A stretch of 64,000 nucleotides of DNA from VAXT01 sp035318925 (GCA_035318925.1 DATHDS010000003.1:1-64000), one strand, 5' to 3'; shown: positions 34,049 through 41,838, counted from the first letter of the stretch. The notes: a model not told the origin generated them from the letters alone. Made by a program: numbers and translations.

Positions 34049-34641
34049 GTCGTCAGCAACGCAGGGCCGGGCTTCTGCTCGCCCCGGCGCCAGCGCGTCA
34101 CGATCCAACCGTCGTTGCGCTCGAACGTATACGGGACGCTGAAGTCCACAGTCGTTGTGCCCGCCTTGACGTTGAAGTTGCCGCAACGCAAGAAAAACCC
34201 GTCTCGCTTGACGAAGAGCTCGTAGTAGCCGCGCTCCGGAAGGCGAGGAAGGCCCCGCACCGTGACGACCATGGGCCAGTTACCGGCGCTGTCTTGCTTG
34301 CCGAGCTTGATGACGCCTTGCGCGCGTGGTGCGACAGAGGTCCCATGCATCGGCACCTCGCGTTTTGCGTCAAAGCTCGAGTGCCTGAATCCGGTCACGT
34401 AGCCGCCCAGGAAGGCGACGACGGCGATTGCGGCCGCGAGCGAGAGTACGGCGCCGGCGCGGCGGCGCGGTAATCCGGCGAGAGGCTCCTCGCCGCGACC
34501 AGGAGCGTCGGCCAGCGAGGGCGGCAGCTCTGGCGGGGGCCCTGCCTCGACGAGCAGCTCGTGCACTCGCTCGAGCCGCGCCCGTTCCTCGGCGGAGAGA
34601 TCGTGGCCCACGAGGTCGCGGAAATTCGGCGGGACGGTCAT
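34045..34641 (-). CDS. Anti-sigma factor of the RskA-like type
   Basis: A 198-residue membrane protein. Residues 1-50 (LSAEERARLERVHELLVEAG) form the likely cytosolic sigma-binding region, without a zinc-finger HxxxCxxC. One transmembrane helix (AVLSLAAAIAVVAFLGGYV) follows at about 63-82. The rest is an external RskA-like domain (LPERGYYELFVKRDGFFLRCGNF). Its ATG overlaps the stop of the sigma gene (ATGA). It would hold the ECF sigma factor until signalled, as inferred from context. Confidence 0.85.
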   Translation of the reverse strand: MTVPPNFRDLVGHDLSAEERARLERVHELLVEAGPPPELPPSLADAPGRGEEPLAGLPRRRAGAVLSLAAAIAVVAFLGGYVTGFRHSSFDAKREVPMHGTSVAPRAQGVIKLGKQDSAGNWPMVVTVRGLPRLPERGYYELFVKRDGFFLRCGNFNVKAGTTTVDFSVPYTFERNDGWIVTRWRRGEQKPGPALLTT

Positions 34642-35168
34642 GAGAGCTCTCCCTCCAGCAGGTCGGCAAGGCGGCCGAGCGCGCTACGCGTCCGCGTCTT
34701 GACGGTTCCGAGCGGGATGTTGAGAAACTCCGCGATCTCGCTTTGGGAGAGCTCGCCCCAGTACGCCAGCTCGATCAGCCGGCGCTCGGTTTCCGGCAGC
34801 CCGGCGAGGGCGCGATGCACCCGCCAGGCGGTCCAGCTCGACTCCGCGCGCTCCGGAGGCCCCGGATCCTGCGCTGCTTCCTCAACCGGCTCGACCGGCG
34901 GCTCACCCAGCGCACGCCGCCTGTCGACGATCGCGTTCCGTGCGACGGCGTAGAGCCAGGGCGCGCCGGGCCCTCGCTCCTGCCGGTAGCTGCGGGCCGA
35001 GCGCCAGACCGAGGCGAACGTCTCCTGAACGGCGTCTTCTGCCCGCCCCCGATCGCCCAGGCGGCGGAGCGCGAGCGCGAACACGGGTCTCGCGTAGCGC
35101 CCGTAGAGAAGCTCGAACGCGCCGGAGTCGCCCTCCCCGACGCGGGCGATCAACTCCCCGTCCGTCAT
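34638..35168 (-). CDS. ECF-type RNA polymerase sigma factor
   Basis: A 176-residue ECF sigma factor with region 2 (ALALRRLGDRGRAEDAVQETFASVWRSA) and region 4 (ELSQSEIAEFLNIPLGTVKTR), in the SigK/SigL-like group. ATG 35168 (MTDGELIARVGEGD) is chosen because it matches the family N-terminus. An in-frame ATG at 35249 would add 27 residues and lies 16 bases after the SDR stop with AAGGA too close to it. It is coupled to the anti-sigma gene and probably sits in one operon with the SDR at 35266. Its target promoters are unknown. Confidence 0.88.
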   Translation of the reverse strand: MTDGELIARVGEGDSGAFELLYGRYARPVFALALRRLGDRGRAEDAVQETFASVWRSARSYRQERGPGAPWLYAVARNAIVDRRRALGEPPVEPVEEAAQDPGPPERAESSWTAWRVHRALAGLPETERRLIELAYWGELSQSEIAEFLNIPLGTVKTRTRSALGRLADLLEGELS

Positions 35169-35265
35169 CGGATCGGCAGCCACGACCTGGATGGTGGCGA
35201 GTCGAAGCGCAACCGGCAAGCCGGAGCGAAGAGTGGGGGCAGCAGACATCGTCCTTCGATGATGA

Positions 35266-35925
35266 TTACGGCCGCGGCCGTCGCTCGGTTTGCAGGAGGC
35301 GGCCCCCGTCCACGACGAGGCTCGTGCCCGTCACGAAATCGGCTCCCAGCAGGTAGAGGACCGCGTCGGCCACGTCGTCCGGTGAGCCGATCCTGCCGAG
35401 AAGCGTCTCGGCGGCGCGCCGCTCCTCCTGCCCGGGCTCCACGGCGACCGGGCCAGGCGCGATCCCGCAGACCCGTACCTCGGGGGCGAGTGCCCGCGCG
35501 AAGACGCGGGTCAGCATCGCCTGGGCTGCCTTCGCCGCGGAATGTGGCGCGAACAAGGGCCACGGCTCGTAGGCGGCGACGTCTTCGATCATGACGACGA
35601 GCCCGCGGCTTTCGCGCAGGTGCGGCGCCGCGGCCTGCGTGACGAAGAAGGTTCCTTTGACCGTGGCTCCGAACGTCGCGTCCCAGTCCGGCTCGGTGAC
35701 CGCGGCCACAGGCTTGGGCACGAACCCCTCGCCGGCCGCGTTGACGAGCAGATCGAGCCCACCGAGCTCGTCGGCGGCGCGGGCAACGAGTGCCTGGGTC
35801 GCCTCCACTTTGGCCAGGTTGCCGTCGGCTCGCCCGGCGGCGATCACCGACCAGTGCTCGGCGCGCAATCGCTCGGCGATTGCGGAGCCGATTCGCCCTG
35901 TCCCTCCCGTGACGAGCGCCCTCAT
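35266..35925 (-). CDS. SDR family protein with altered catalytic residues
   Basis: A 219-residue short-chain dehydrogenase-like protein. The cofactor loop TGGTGRIG and NAAG are present. Where classical SDRs have Ser (in a strand ending ISS) this protein has VVMIEDVAAYEPWPLF, and the YxxxK motif reads HSAAK, with His in place of the catalytic Tyr. It resembles pteridine-reductase-like SDRs. It may be inactive, or use a different mechanism. The ATG at 35925 gives the usual short lead (MRALVTGG). It is upstream of the ECF sigma gene, 16 bases or more apart. Confidence 0.82.
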   Translation of the reverse strand: MRALVTGGTGRIGSAIAERLRAEHWSVIAAGRADGNLAKVEATQALVARAADELGGLDLLVNAAGEGFVPKPVAAVTEPDWDATFGATVKGTFFVTQAAAPHLRESRGLVVMIEDVAAYEPWPLFAPHSAAKAAQAMLTRVFARALAPEVRVCGIAPGPVAVEPGQEERRAAETLLGRIGSPDDVADAVLYLLGADFVTGTSLVVDGGRLLQTERRPRP

Positions 35926-36005
35926 CGCCCGGGAGTGTAGGTGTGGTGTGGGTTGCACCGAATACGGGAATCACACGAAGAGCCAGCACAGAAAGGGGTT
36001 TTCGA

Positions 36006-36878
36006 ATGAAGAGGTTTTTGGTGATCGCGATCGCGGTGCCGGTCCTACTACTGACGCCTGCGTATGCCGCGACGAAGGCGATCGACATCACCGCGCGAGG
36101 GTTCGCGCCGAACAAGGTGACGATTGCTCTCGGCGATGCCGTCACGTGGACCAACAAGGACACCGCAGCGCACCAGGTGGTGGCCGACCAGGCGAAGTTC
36201 ACCTCGTCGCCGATGCTCGCGGCGGGGCAGAGCTATTCCTTCACGTTCACGAAGTCCGGCGTCTTCACCTACCACGACGGGGCCAACGTCAAGAAGACGG
36301 GCAAGGTGACCGTCAAGCCCGGCGTCTCACTCACCGCGGCACCCTCGACGGTCCGCTACGGCGGCTCGACGACGCTCGGCGGCACCGTCTCCACCGGCGT
36401 CGCCGCTGAGACCGTGACCGTCAACGCGGAGGAGTGCGGCAAGAAGGGCTTCACGAAGATCGCCACCGTGATGAGCGGGGCAAGCGGCGCGTGGACCTTT
36501 GTAGCCAAGCCGACGATCAACACGACCTACCAGGCGGGCTGGAAGGCGACGAAGAGCGCCCCGCTGACCGTGAAGGTCGGCCCGGGAGTCGCGCTGACGC
36601 GCGTCAGGCGCGGGCGCTTCACGGCCGCCGTGACGGCGAACCAGTCGTTCGTCGGGAAATACGTCGTGCTCCAGCGCTTCGCCCGTAGCCGGCGGGCCTG
36701 GAAGACTGTCAAGCGCGTCACGCTGCGCACGGTCAAGCCCGGGACGGCGCCGGCCATGATCAGCTCAGCGGGCTTCCGGACCCGGGTCGCACGGAAGACG
36801 CGTCTCCGGCTGCTACTGATCCAGTCGCAGGCCGGCAGCTGCTACGGCCCGGCTCGCAGCAACACCGTCCGGGCCTAG
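36006..36878 (+). CDS. Exported cupredoxin-like protein, paralogue 1
   Basis: A 290-residue exported protein with a signal peptide (KRFLVIAIAVPVLLLTPAYA), a plastocyanin/azurin-like domain at about residues 22-105 (GFAPNKVTIALGDAVTWTNKD, AHQVV), and two Ig-like C-terminal segments. The first copper His is present in AHQVV. The usual C-x-x-H-x-x-x-M loop is replaced by YHDGANVKKTGKV, with Asp at the Cys position, so a normal type 1 copper site is not possible. It is a paralogue of the gene at 37008. The transcript probably ends at the hairpin at 36891. Confidence 0.8.
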   Translation: MKRFLVIAIAVPVLLLTPAYAATKAIDITARGFAPNKVTIALGDAVTWTNKDTAAHQVVADQAKFTSSPMLAAGQSYSFTFTKSGVFTYHDGANVKKTGKVTVKPGVSLTAAPSTVRYGGSTTLGGTVSTGVAAETVTVNAEECGKKGFTKIATVMSGASGAWTFVAKPTINTTYQAGWKATKSAPLTVKVGPGVALTRVRRGRFTAAVTANQSFVGKYVVLQRFARSRRAWKTVKRVTLRTVKPGTAPAMISSAGFRTRVARKTRLRLLLIQSQAGSCYGPARSNTVRA

Positions 36879-36890
36879 AGAGGCCGCTAG

Positions 36891-36923
36891 AACAGGGGCC
36901 GTACCGAGTGCGGCCCCTGTTTC
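36891..36923 (+). terminator. Terminator between the two cupredoxin-like genes
   Basis: Perfect arms AACAGGGGCCG (36891-36901) and CGGCCCCTGTT (36911-36921) enclose a 9-base loop and are followed by TTCGC. It begins 12 bases after the first gene's stop, so the second paralogue needs its own promoter. Confidence 0.65.
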
Positions 36924-37007
36924 GCACAAAATCCTTACAGCCGCAGAGCAACTTTTCGGTCCCTGGGCCGTTCAAGTCAGTAGCCGTCAACGACTGGGGG
37001 AACCACC

Positions 37008-37886
37008 ATGAAGAGAACGATCTTGATCGCCACTGCGGTGTGTGCCCTTGCGGGTGCCGGCTTTGCCGTCGCCTCTCTGAGCACGCTGAAGAACGTCAAC
37101 ATCAGAAGCACGGGCTTCGCGCCCAAGAACGTCACGATCGCCGGTGGCGACACGGTCAAGTGGAAGAACATCGACACCGTTCGCCATCAGGTCGTCGCCA
37201 ACAGCGGCGCATTCGCCTCCGGGCAGCTCGCGCACAATGCCACCTATATGAAGAGGCTGGACACGCCGGGCACGTATCCGTACCACGATGCCCTGCATCC
37301 CACGCTGAAGGGCACGGTCAAGGTGACCGGCGCGCCGCCGTCGGTCTCGATCGCCGCGTCGGTTCCGATCGCGGTCTTCGGTGACCAGATTCACGTCGGC
37401 GGGGCCATCTCTCCGGCTGCCGTGGGCGACACCGTCAGCCTCTATGCCCAGCCCTGGGGCCAGATGTCGTTCACGAAGATCGCAGACGTCCTGACGACGA
37501 CGAACGGATCCTGGGACACCGTCCCCGTCGGCTCGCCGCAGCTTCTCACCTCCTACATGGCGACGTGGAAAGGGAAGAACAGCGCGGTCATCCTGGTCGC
37601 AGTCTCGCCACGCCTGACGCTCACACGTGTCGGTCACTGGTTCGTGGCTCGGGCTCAGGCCGCGAGGTCGTTCTCGCACCGCTGGGTCTACGTCCAGCGT
37701 CTGAACCGCTTCAACGAGTGGGTGACCCTGAAGAAGGTCACTTTCAATAGTCAGGGTGCCCAGCGCTTCCGCCTCAAGTCTCTTCCGTCGGGGCGCAATC
37801 ATCTCCGCACCTTCATGACCGTCAACCAGGCCGGGACCGGCTACACCTCCGGCACCAGCCGGGTCCTCAGCTTCCGCCGCGGCTAA
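37008..37886 (+). CDS. Exported cupredoxin-like protein, paralogue 2
   Basis: A 292-residue paralogue of the preceding protein. It has a signal peptide (RTILIATAVCALAGAGFAVA) and a cupredoxin domain (GFAPKNVTIAGGDTVKWKNID, RHQVV). The metal loop reads YHDALHPTLKG: the second His is present, but Asp replaces Cys and Leu stands where Met is usual. The C-terminal half has Ig-like segments (RLTLTRVGHWFVARAQAARSF), similar to paralogue 1. The ATG at 37008 follows GGGGGA. Binding of copper by the remaining His residues, or none at all, are both open. Confidence 0.8.
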   Translation: MKRTILIATAVCALAGAGFAVASLSTLKNVNIRSTGFAPKNVTIAGGDTVKWKNIDTVRHQVVANSGAFASGQLAHNATYMKRLDTPGTYPYHDALHPTLKGTVKVTGAPPSVSIAASVPIAVFGDQIHVGGAISPAAVGDTVSLYAQPWGQMSFTKIADVLTTTNGSWDTVPVGSPQLLTSYMATWKGKNSAVILVAVSPRLTLTRVGHWFVARAQAARSFSHRWVYVQRLNRFNEWVTLKKVTFNSQGAQRFRLKSLPSGRNHLRTFMTVNQAGTGYTSGTSRVLSFRRG

Positions 37887-38126
37887 CGCGACGGGACATG
37901 CGGAGCCGCCGGCGGAGGGGTCCCGCCGGTCGGCTTCGCTTGCGCTCGCCTTCACGGGGGAACCCCTGGTTCCCCCGTGGGCCCCCTCCTTGCGACTGTT
38001 TTCGGTTGGCGACTGCTTGCGGGGCCGGTGGCTGGTGGTTGGGTTCGAGCGCGCGTAGTTGGCCTCCCGCCGGGCTAAGCCCGGCTCCGGGGGTGGGATC
38101 GAGGGGTCTCCCGTGGAGTGGTTTGT
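37887..38126. other. Hairpin-rich intergenic region
   Basis: No convincing gene is present. An open frame of 95 codons (37898-38185, plus) is Arg/Gly/Pro/Trp-rich and looks spurious. The region contains a 12-base-arm hairpin CACGGGGGAACC/GGTTCCCCCGTG (37953-37979) and a 7-base-arm hairpin GCCGGGC-TAA-GCCCGGC (38069-38085). It may be a dispersed repeat, which could be tested only in the full genome. Confidence 0.5.
37953..37979. repeat. Perfect 12-base inverted repeat
   Basis: CACGGGGGAACC (37953-37964), the three-base loop CCT, and GGTTCCCCCGTG (37968-37979) form a perfect hairpin. It lies 67 bases after the cupredoxin-2 stop, so it may be its terminator, although no U run follows. Confidence 0.55.
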
Positions 38127-38158
38127 CAAGAGGTCGGCTCTTGCGAGCCGACCTCTTG
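38127..38158 (-). terminator. Terminator of the superoxide dismutase gene
   Basis: CAAGAGGTCGGCTC (38127-38140) and GAGCCGACCTCTTG (38145-38158) form a perfect 14-base stem with a TTGC loop. It starts eight bases after the SOD stop on the minus strand. The stem can also act on transcripts from the left. No long U run is present. Confidence 0.7.
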
Positions 38159-38165
38159 ATCGTCT

Positions 38166-38795
38166 CTACGTCGTGGCGGTTCTGACTTTGCCGATCGCGT
38201 GCGCATAGCGCTCGGCGACGGCCGGCCAGTTGATGACGTTCCACCAGGCCTCGAGGTAGTCGGGGCGCCGGTTCTGATACTTGAGGTAGTACGCGTGCTC
38301 CCACACGTCGATGCCGAGCAGCGGCTCGTCGGACTGCATGATCGGCGAGTCCTGGTTTGCGGTCGAATAGACCGCGAGGCCCGTTCCGTCATGGACGAGC
38401 CACGTCCAGCCTGAGCCGAAGCGGTTGACACCGCCCTCGTTGATCGTCTTCTTCAACTCGTCGAGCGAGCCGAAGACATCGGTGATCGCATCGCCGAGCT
38501 CACCGTCGGGCTCGCCTCCACCGTCCGGGCTCATGATCTCCCAGAACAGGCTGTGGTTCGCGTGGCCACCCGCGTTGTTGCGCAGGACTTTCTGCTTGTC
38601 CTCCGGGAACGTCTCGACGATGGACAGAACGTGCTCGACCGACTCGTGTGCCCATTCGGTGTCCGCGAGCGCCGCGTTCGCCTTGTCGACGTAAGCCTGG
38701 TGATGCTTGTCGTGGTGGAGGTGCATCGTCTCCTCGTCGATGTGCGGCTCCAGCGCGTCGTAGTCGTACGGGAGCGGCGGAACTTCGAAGGCCAT
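38166..38795 (-). CDS. sodA: Superoxide dismutase (Fe/Mn family)
   Basis: A 209-residue canonical Fe/Mn superoxide dismutase that converts superoxide to peroxide and oxygen. The four metal ligands are visible: His in MHLHHDKHH, His in NHSLFWE, and Asp and His in DVWEHAYY. PPLPYDYDALEPHID opens the protein in the standard way. The ATG at 38795 lies behind AAAGGAG. Mn or Fe use cannot be decided by eye. It is divergent from a second, atypical SOD-like gene at 38922. Confidence 0.93.
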   Translation of the reverse strand: MAFEVPPLPYDYDALEPHIDEETMHLHHDKHHQAYVDKANAALADTEWAHESVEHVLSIVETFPEDKQKVLRNNAGGHANHSLFWEIMSPDGGGEPDGELGDAITDVFGSLDELKKTINEGGVNRFGSGWTWLVHDGTGLAVYSTANQDSPIMQSDEPLLGIDVWEHAYYLKYQNRRPDYLEAWWNVINWPAVAERYAHAIGKVRTATT

Positions 38796-38921
38796 CTCCA
38801 GCTCCTTTCGTTTCGGCTGAGAGTTGAGGCTACACCCCAGGCGCCGACTCGGAGGGCATGCGCCTGCGCGACCCCGGCGGTCTACTATGCTCGCCGCGCC
38901 TACGTCCGGAAGGAGCCCGAT

Positions 38922-39545
38922 TTGGCAACCCTCGTCTTCAACGCTGAAGAGATCGCACCGCGAGAGCTCAAGCCCGAGCTGTACGAGCTCGAAGGCATCT
39001 CGCGTGAAGCCGTCGAGGCCCACTACAAGCTGTACGAGGGCTACGTCGCGAAGCGCAATGAGATCCTCGCCAAGCTCGCAGATGTCGACCTCGAAGCCGG
39101 AAACCAGGTCTACTCGGAGATCCGGGCGCTCAAGGTCGATCTGACGTTCGCGATCGGCGGCGTCAAGAACCACGAGATCTACTTCGAGCACCTCGGTGGC
39201 GAGGGCGGCGATCCTAGCGGCCCGATCCTCGATCTGATCGAGCGCGACTTCGGGTCGACCGCCGACTGGCGGTCCGACCTGAAGGCGACCGGCATGGGCG
39301 GGCGCGGTTGGGCGTGGACGGCTTACGACTGGGACGAGGGGCGGCTCTTCAACTACATCGGGGACGCCCAGAACAGCTACCCGATCTGGAATGCGACGCC
39401 ACTGGTCGCTCTTGACGTCTACGAGCACGCGTACTTCCTCGACTACCGCACCGACCGGGCCGCCTACATCGACGTCTTCTTCGACAATCTAGACTGGGCA
39501 ACCGTGAACGACTGGGTCTCGAAGTACGGGATTCCGCTGAAGTAG
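38922..39545 (+). CDS. Divergent Fe/Mn superoxide dismutase-like protein
   Basis: A 207-residue SOD-family protein starting with TTG 38922, six bases after AAGGAG. The C-terminal metal ligands are clear (DVYEHAYFLDY), and NHEIYFEHL aligns with NHSLFWE. The N-terminal helix reads AHYKLYEGYVAKRNE, with His and the gateway Tyr kept but the usual HHxxHH cluster lost. It may keep metal and activity, or have another role. It is divergent from the canonical gene at 38166, and its TAG stop is in the same frame as the plsY region. Confidence 0.85.
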   Translation: MATLVFNAEEIAPRELKPELYELEGISREAVEAHYKLYEGYVAKRNEILAKLADVDLEAGNQVYSEIRALKVDLTFAIGGVKNHEIYFEHLGGEGGDPSGPILDLIERDFGSTADWRSDLKATGMGGRGWAWTAYDWDEGRLFNYIGDAQNSYPIWNATPLVALDVYEHAYFLDYRTDRAAYIDVFFDNLDWATVNDWVSKYGIPLK

Positions 39546-39551
39546 CCGACG

Positions 39552-40157
39552 ATCGAAACGCTCGCCTTCATCGTCGCCGGCTACCTGGCCGGCAGCCTCC
39601 CGTTCGGACTCTGGGTCGCCCGGTTCGCCCGGGGCGTGGACATCCGCACGCACGGCAGCGGGTCAATGGGAGCGACGAATGTTTGGCGCGCGGCGGGAGC
39701 GCGCTACGCGATCCCGGTGATGCTGCTCGACATTGCCAAGGGGTTCGTGCCGGCTCTGGTCGCGACGATGGCGGCAGGGCACGTCGCCGGGGCGCTTGCT
39801 GGAGGGGCCGCGATGTTCGGCCATTGGCGCCCGATCTTTCTCCGCTTCGCGAAGGGCGGGAAGACCGTCGCGACCTGCGGCGGCGCTCTGCTCGGGCTGG
39901 CGCCGCTCGTTGGGCTGATCGGGATTCTCGTCTGGCTCGTCGTGTTCGCCCTCGCCCGGTATGCGTCGGTCTCTTCGATCCTTGCCGCCTTGTCGTTGCC
40001 AATCGCCGCGCTTTTGCTCGAGGAGCCGTGGCCTGTGCTCGTCTTCACGAGCGCGGCAGCCGTCGGCGTGCTCCTGCTGCATCGTCCGAACCTCGCGCGC
40101 CTGCGTGCGGGGACCGAGACCCGCGTGCAGCTGCGGCGGAAGGCAGCCCGGGCCTAG
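39552..40157 (+). CDS. plsY: Glycerol-3-phosphate acyltransferase PlsY (non-canonical start)
   Basis: An integral membrane acyltransferase that uses acyl-phosphate to make lysophosphatidate. The PlsY blocks are present: GSLPFGLWVARF in the first helix, GSGSMGATNVWR, and FAKGGKTVATCGG. The first 28 codons of this reading (from 39552, which is ATC) belong to the family by sequence, but no ATG, GTG or TTG precedes GTG 39636. The frame opens right after the SOD TAG. Either an ATC/ACG start is used with translational coupling, a base is wrong, or a truncated protein is made from 39636. It ends with zero gap to folE2. Confidence 0.75.
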   Translation: METLAFIVAGYLAGSLPFGLWVARFARGVDIRTHGSGSMGATNVWRAAGARYAIPVMLLDIAKGFVPALVATMAAGHVAGALAGGAAMFGHWRPIFLRFAKGGKTVATCGGALLGLAPLVGLIGILVWLVVFALARYASVSSILAALSLPIAALLLEEPWPVLVFTSAAAVGVLLLHRPNLARLRAGTETRVQLRRKAARA

Positions 40158-41135
40158 TCAGGCGGTGGCGAGCCACTCGCGCAGCTCGGTGTGGTGCTCG
40201 AGCGAACCGCCCTGGTCGAGCTCGCGCCGCAGCTCCCCGATCAACCCGTAGCGCTCCGCGAGCACGTCGTGCGTGTGGATCGTCTCGAGGTTCACCTGTC
40301 GCGAGAAGACGAAGTCGCCGTCGTCGAGAGCGGGATGCGCGTCGAGGACGCCCTTCAGGGCGAGGCGCACCGAGTCCTCGACAAAACGTGGCTGCAGGTG
40401 CGCGTGCTCGACGACGAAGAGCTCGTCCGGCCGCTTCAGAAGCTCGTAGACCGGCGCGCTCATCGAGCCCTCGACGATGCTCACGAGCTGCTCGGCGTCG
40501 ACTCTTGACTGGGTCCCGACGTAGAGCGTTCCGAGGCCCCGCTGATTGTGTGTCGCGAGCGGGACGAGCTCGAAGATCCGGTCGATGTCATCGTCGGCGA
40601 AGCCGGCCTCGAGCAGGCGTTCGCTCGCGCGGCCTCGGACGAGCCCCTGCGCACACGGGCACGCGTTGATCCCCGGTGCCTCGACGCCCACGAGCCGGCG
40701 CACGCCGCTCGCTGAGGCGGCCGCGATGCCGATCAGGCTGACCATTTCCTGGGTGGGAAGATCGGTGACCGGCGTCATGCGCTCGATCGGGTATCTCGCG
40801 GCGATTCGAACCTCGGCGCGCAGCGCGTCCTGACGCTCGACGATGTGCGTCGCGATGTGCTCCGCGAGCACCTCGACGAGGAAGGACTCGCCGATCACGA
40901 CCTGCTCGATCGCCTCCTCGAAGAGCTCCGGGAAGCGCGACATGTGCACGCCCTTCTGCGCCGGGTCGAGGTCGACCGTGCACTCGATGTCGGCTGCGAT
41001 CTGCTTTTCGTAGTCGCCGTACCTGATCCGGATTGCCTTGCTCACGCCGGTGACTCCCGCACGCGAGAGGCCTAGCGCGACCTCGGGTAGGGAGGACTGG
41101 ATATCGTTTTCGAGGAGGCGGGAGAGATCGTCCAT
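40158..41135 (-). CDS. folE2: GTP cyclohydrolase FolE2
   Basis: A 325-residue GTP cyclohydrolase of the FolE2/MptA type, the first step of folate synthesis, often used when zinc is scarce. The signature is CPCAQGL at about residue 160 with the active-site Cys. MSRFPELFEE, MTPVTDLPTQEM and the late EHAHLQPRFVEDSVR are characteristic. The ATG at 41135 (MDDLSRLLEND) is preferred; an upstream ATG would extend into the divergent gene. Convergent with plsY with no space between the stops. Confidence 0.9.
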   Translation of the reverse strand: MDDLSRLLENDIQSSLPEVALGLSRAGVTGVSKAIRIRYGDYEKQIAADIECTVDLDPAQKGVHMSRFPELFEEAIEQVVIGESFLVEVLAEHIATHIVERQDALRAEVRIAARYPIERMTPVTDLPTQEMVSLIGIAAASASGVRRLVGVEAPGINACPCAQGLVRGRASERLLEAGFADDDIDRIFELVPLATHNQRGLGTLYVGTQSRVDAEQLVSIVEGSMSAPVYELLKRPDELFVVEHAHLQPRFVEDSVRLALKGVLDAHPALDDGDFVFSRQVNLETIHTHDVLAERYGLIGELRRELDQGGSLEHHTELREWLATA

Positions 41136-41178
41136 CACAGCGGTCACACTAGTTGCCCGCAACCTAGCAAGGGGATTT

Positions 41179-41760
41179 GTGGCTACGGAAAACACTTTCT
41201 CGCGATTCGTGTCGCTTGCCTGTCACGACCTGAGGACGCCGCTCGCGACGGTCGCGGGCTTCGCGCACACGTTGAATCAGACCGAGACGCTCGGGGAGCC
41301 TGCCGGCCGGTACATCAGCATGATCCAGGCGGCTTCCGAGCAGATCGCGGAGCTCCTGGACGACCTCGGGCTCGTCGCTCGGCTCGAGGACGGCCGCTAC
41401 GCGCCGATCCTCGTGGAGACGGACACCCTCGAGCTCGCGCAGGCCGCGGCGTCTCGGCTCGGCGAGAAGGCGGTGGCCGCCGGCGCCGGCGCAGCCGTTC
41501 AAGTCGATCGCGACGCCGTCGAGCGCGGCCTCGCGGGACTCGCGCTCTGCGCCCTCCGGCACGGCGCTCTCAAGCGAGTCGAGTTGACCGCGGACGGCCC
41601 CTCGGTGTGGATCGAGCCGGTGGTTCCCGGCGCCGCGCCGATCGTGCTCGCGGAGGACCTCAAGGACCTCGGTGCCGCTGCCGCCAGGCGCGTCGTGGAA
41701 GCGCACGGTGGCTCGCTCGCGCTCGAAGGCGAACGCCTCCAGGTCCGCCTGCCAACCTAG
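41179..41760 (+). CDS. HisKA-domain protein with degenerate ATPase domain
   Basis: A 193-residue protein starting at GTG 41179 behind AAGGGG. Residues ~5-75 are a HisKA dimerisation domain with the phospho-acceptor His16 in ACHDLRTPL. The remainder aligns loosely with a HATPase domain (AARRVVEAHGGSLALEGERL at the end), but the N-box Asn is replaced (LALCALRHG) and no DxGxG is present. It has no sensor or membrane segment. It is probably a phosphotransfer or scaffold protein, not a working kinase. No response regulator is adjacent. It is divergent from folE2. Confidence 0.75.
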   Translation: MATENTFSRFVSLACHDLRTPLATVAGFAHTLNQTETLGEPAGRYISMIQAASEQIAELLDDLGLVARLEDGRYAPILVETDTLELAQAAASRLGEKAVAAGAGAAVQVDRDAVERGLAGLALCALRHGALKRVELTADGPSVWIEPVVPGAAPIVLAEDLKDLGAAAARRVVEAHGGSLALEGERLQVRLPT

Positions 41761-41778
41761 CCATGGCCAGTTCCACCA

Positions 41779-41803
41779 TGTCCCGGGACCAGGTCCCGGG
41801 ACA
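41779..41803. terminator. Perfect 25-base palindrome between convergent genes
   Basis: TGTCCCGGGACC (41779-41790), central A, GGTCCCGGGACA (41792-41803). It lies between the stops of the HisKA gene and the DNA glycosylase gene, so it would serve as a bidirectional terminator. The perfect symmetry would equally suit a dimeric DNA-binding protein. Confidence 0.6.
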
Positions 41804-41838
41804 GGTCTGTTGGCGGCAGGTCGCCGCGAGTGCGGAGC

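Noticed and set aside
37898..38185. Open frame of 95 codons between cupredoxin 2 and SOD
   Set aside because: Arg/Gly/Pro/Trp-rich, crosses three hairpins including the SOD terminator, and lacks a ribosome-binding site.
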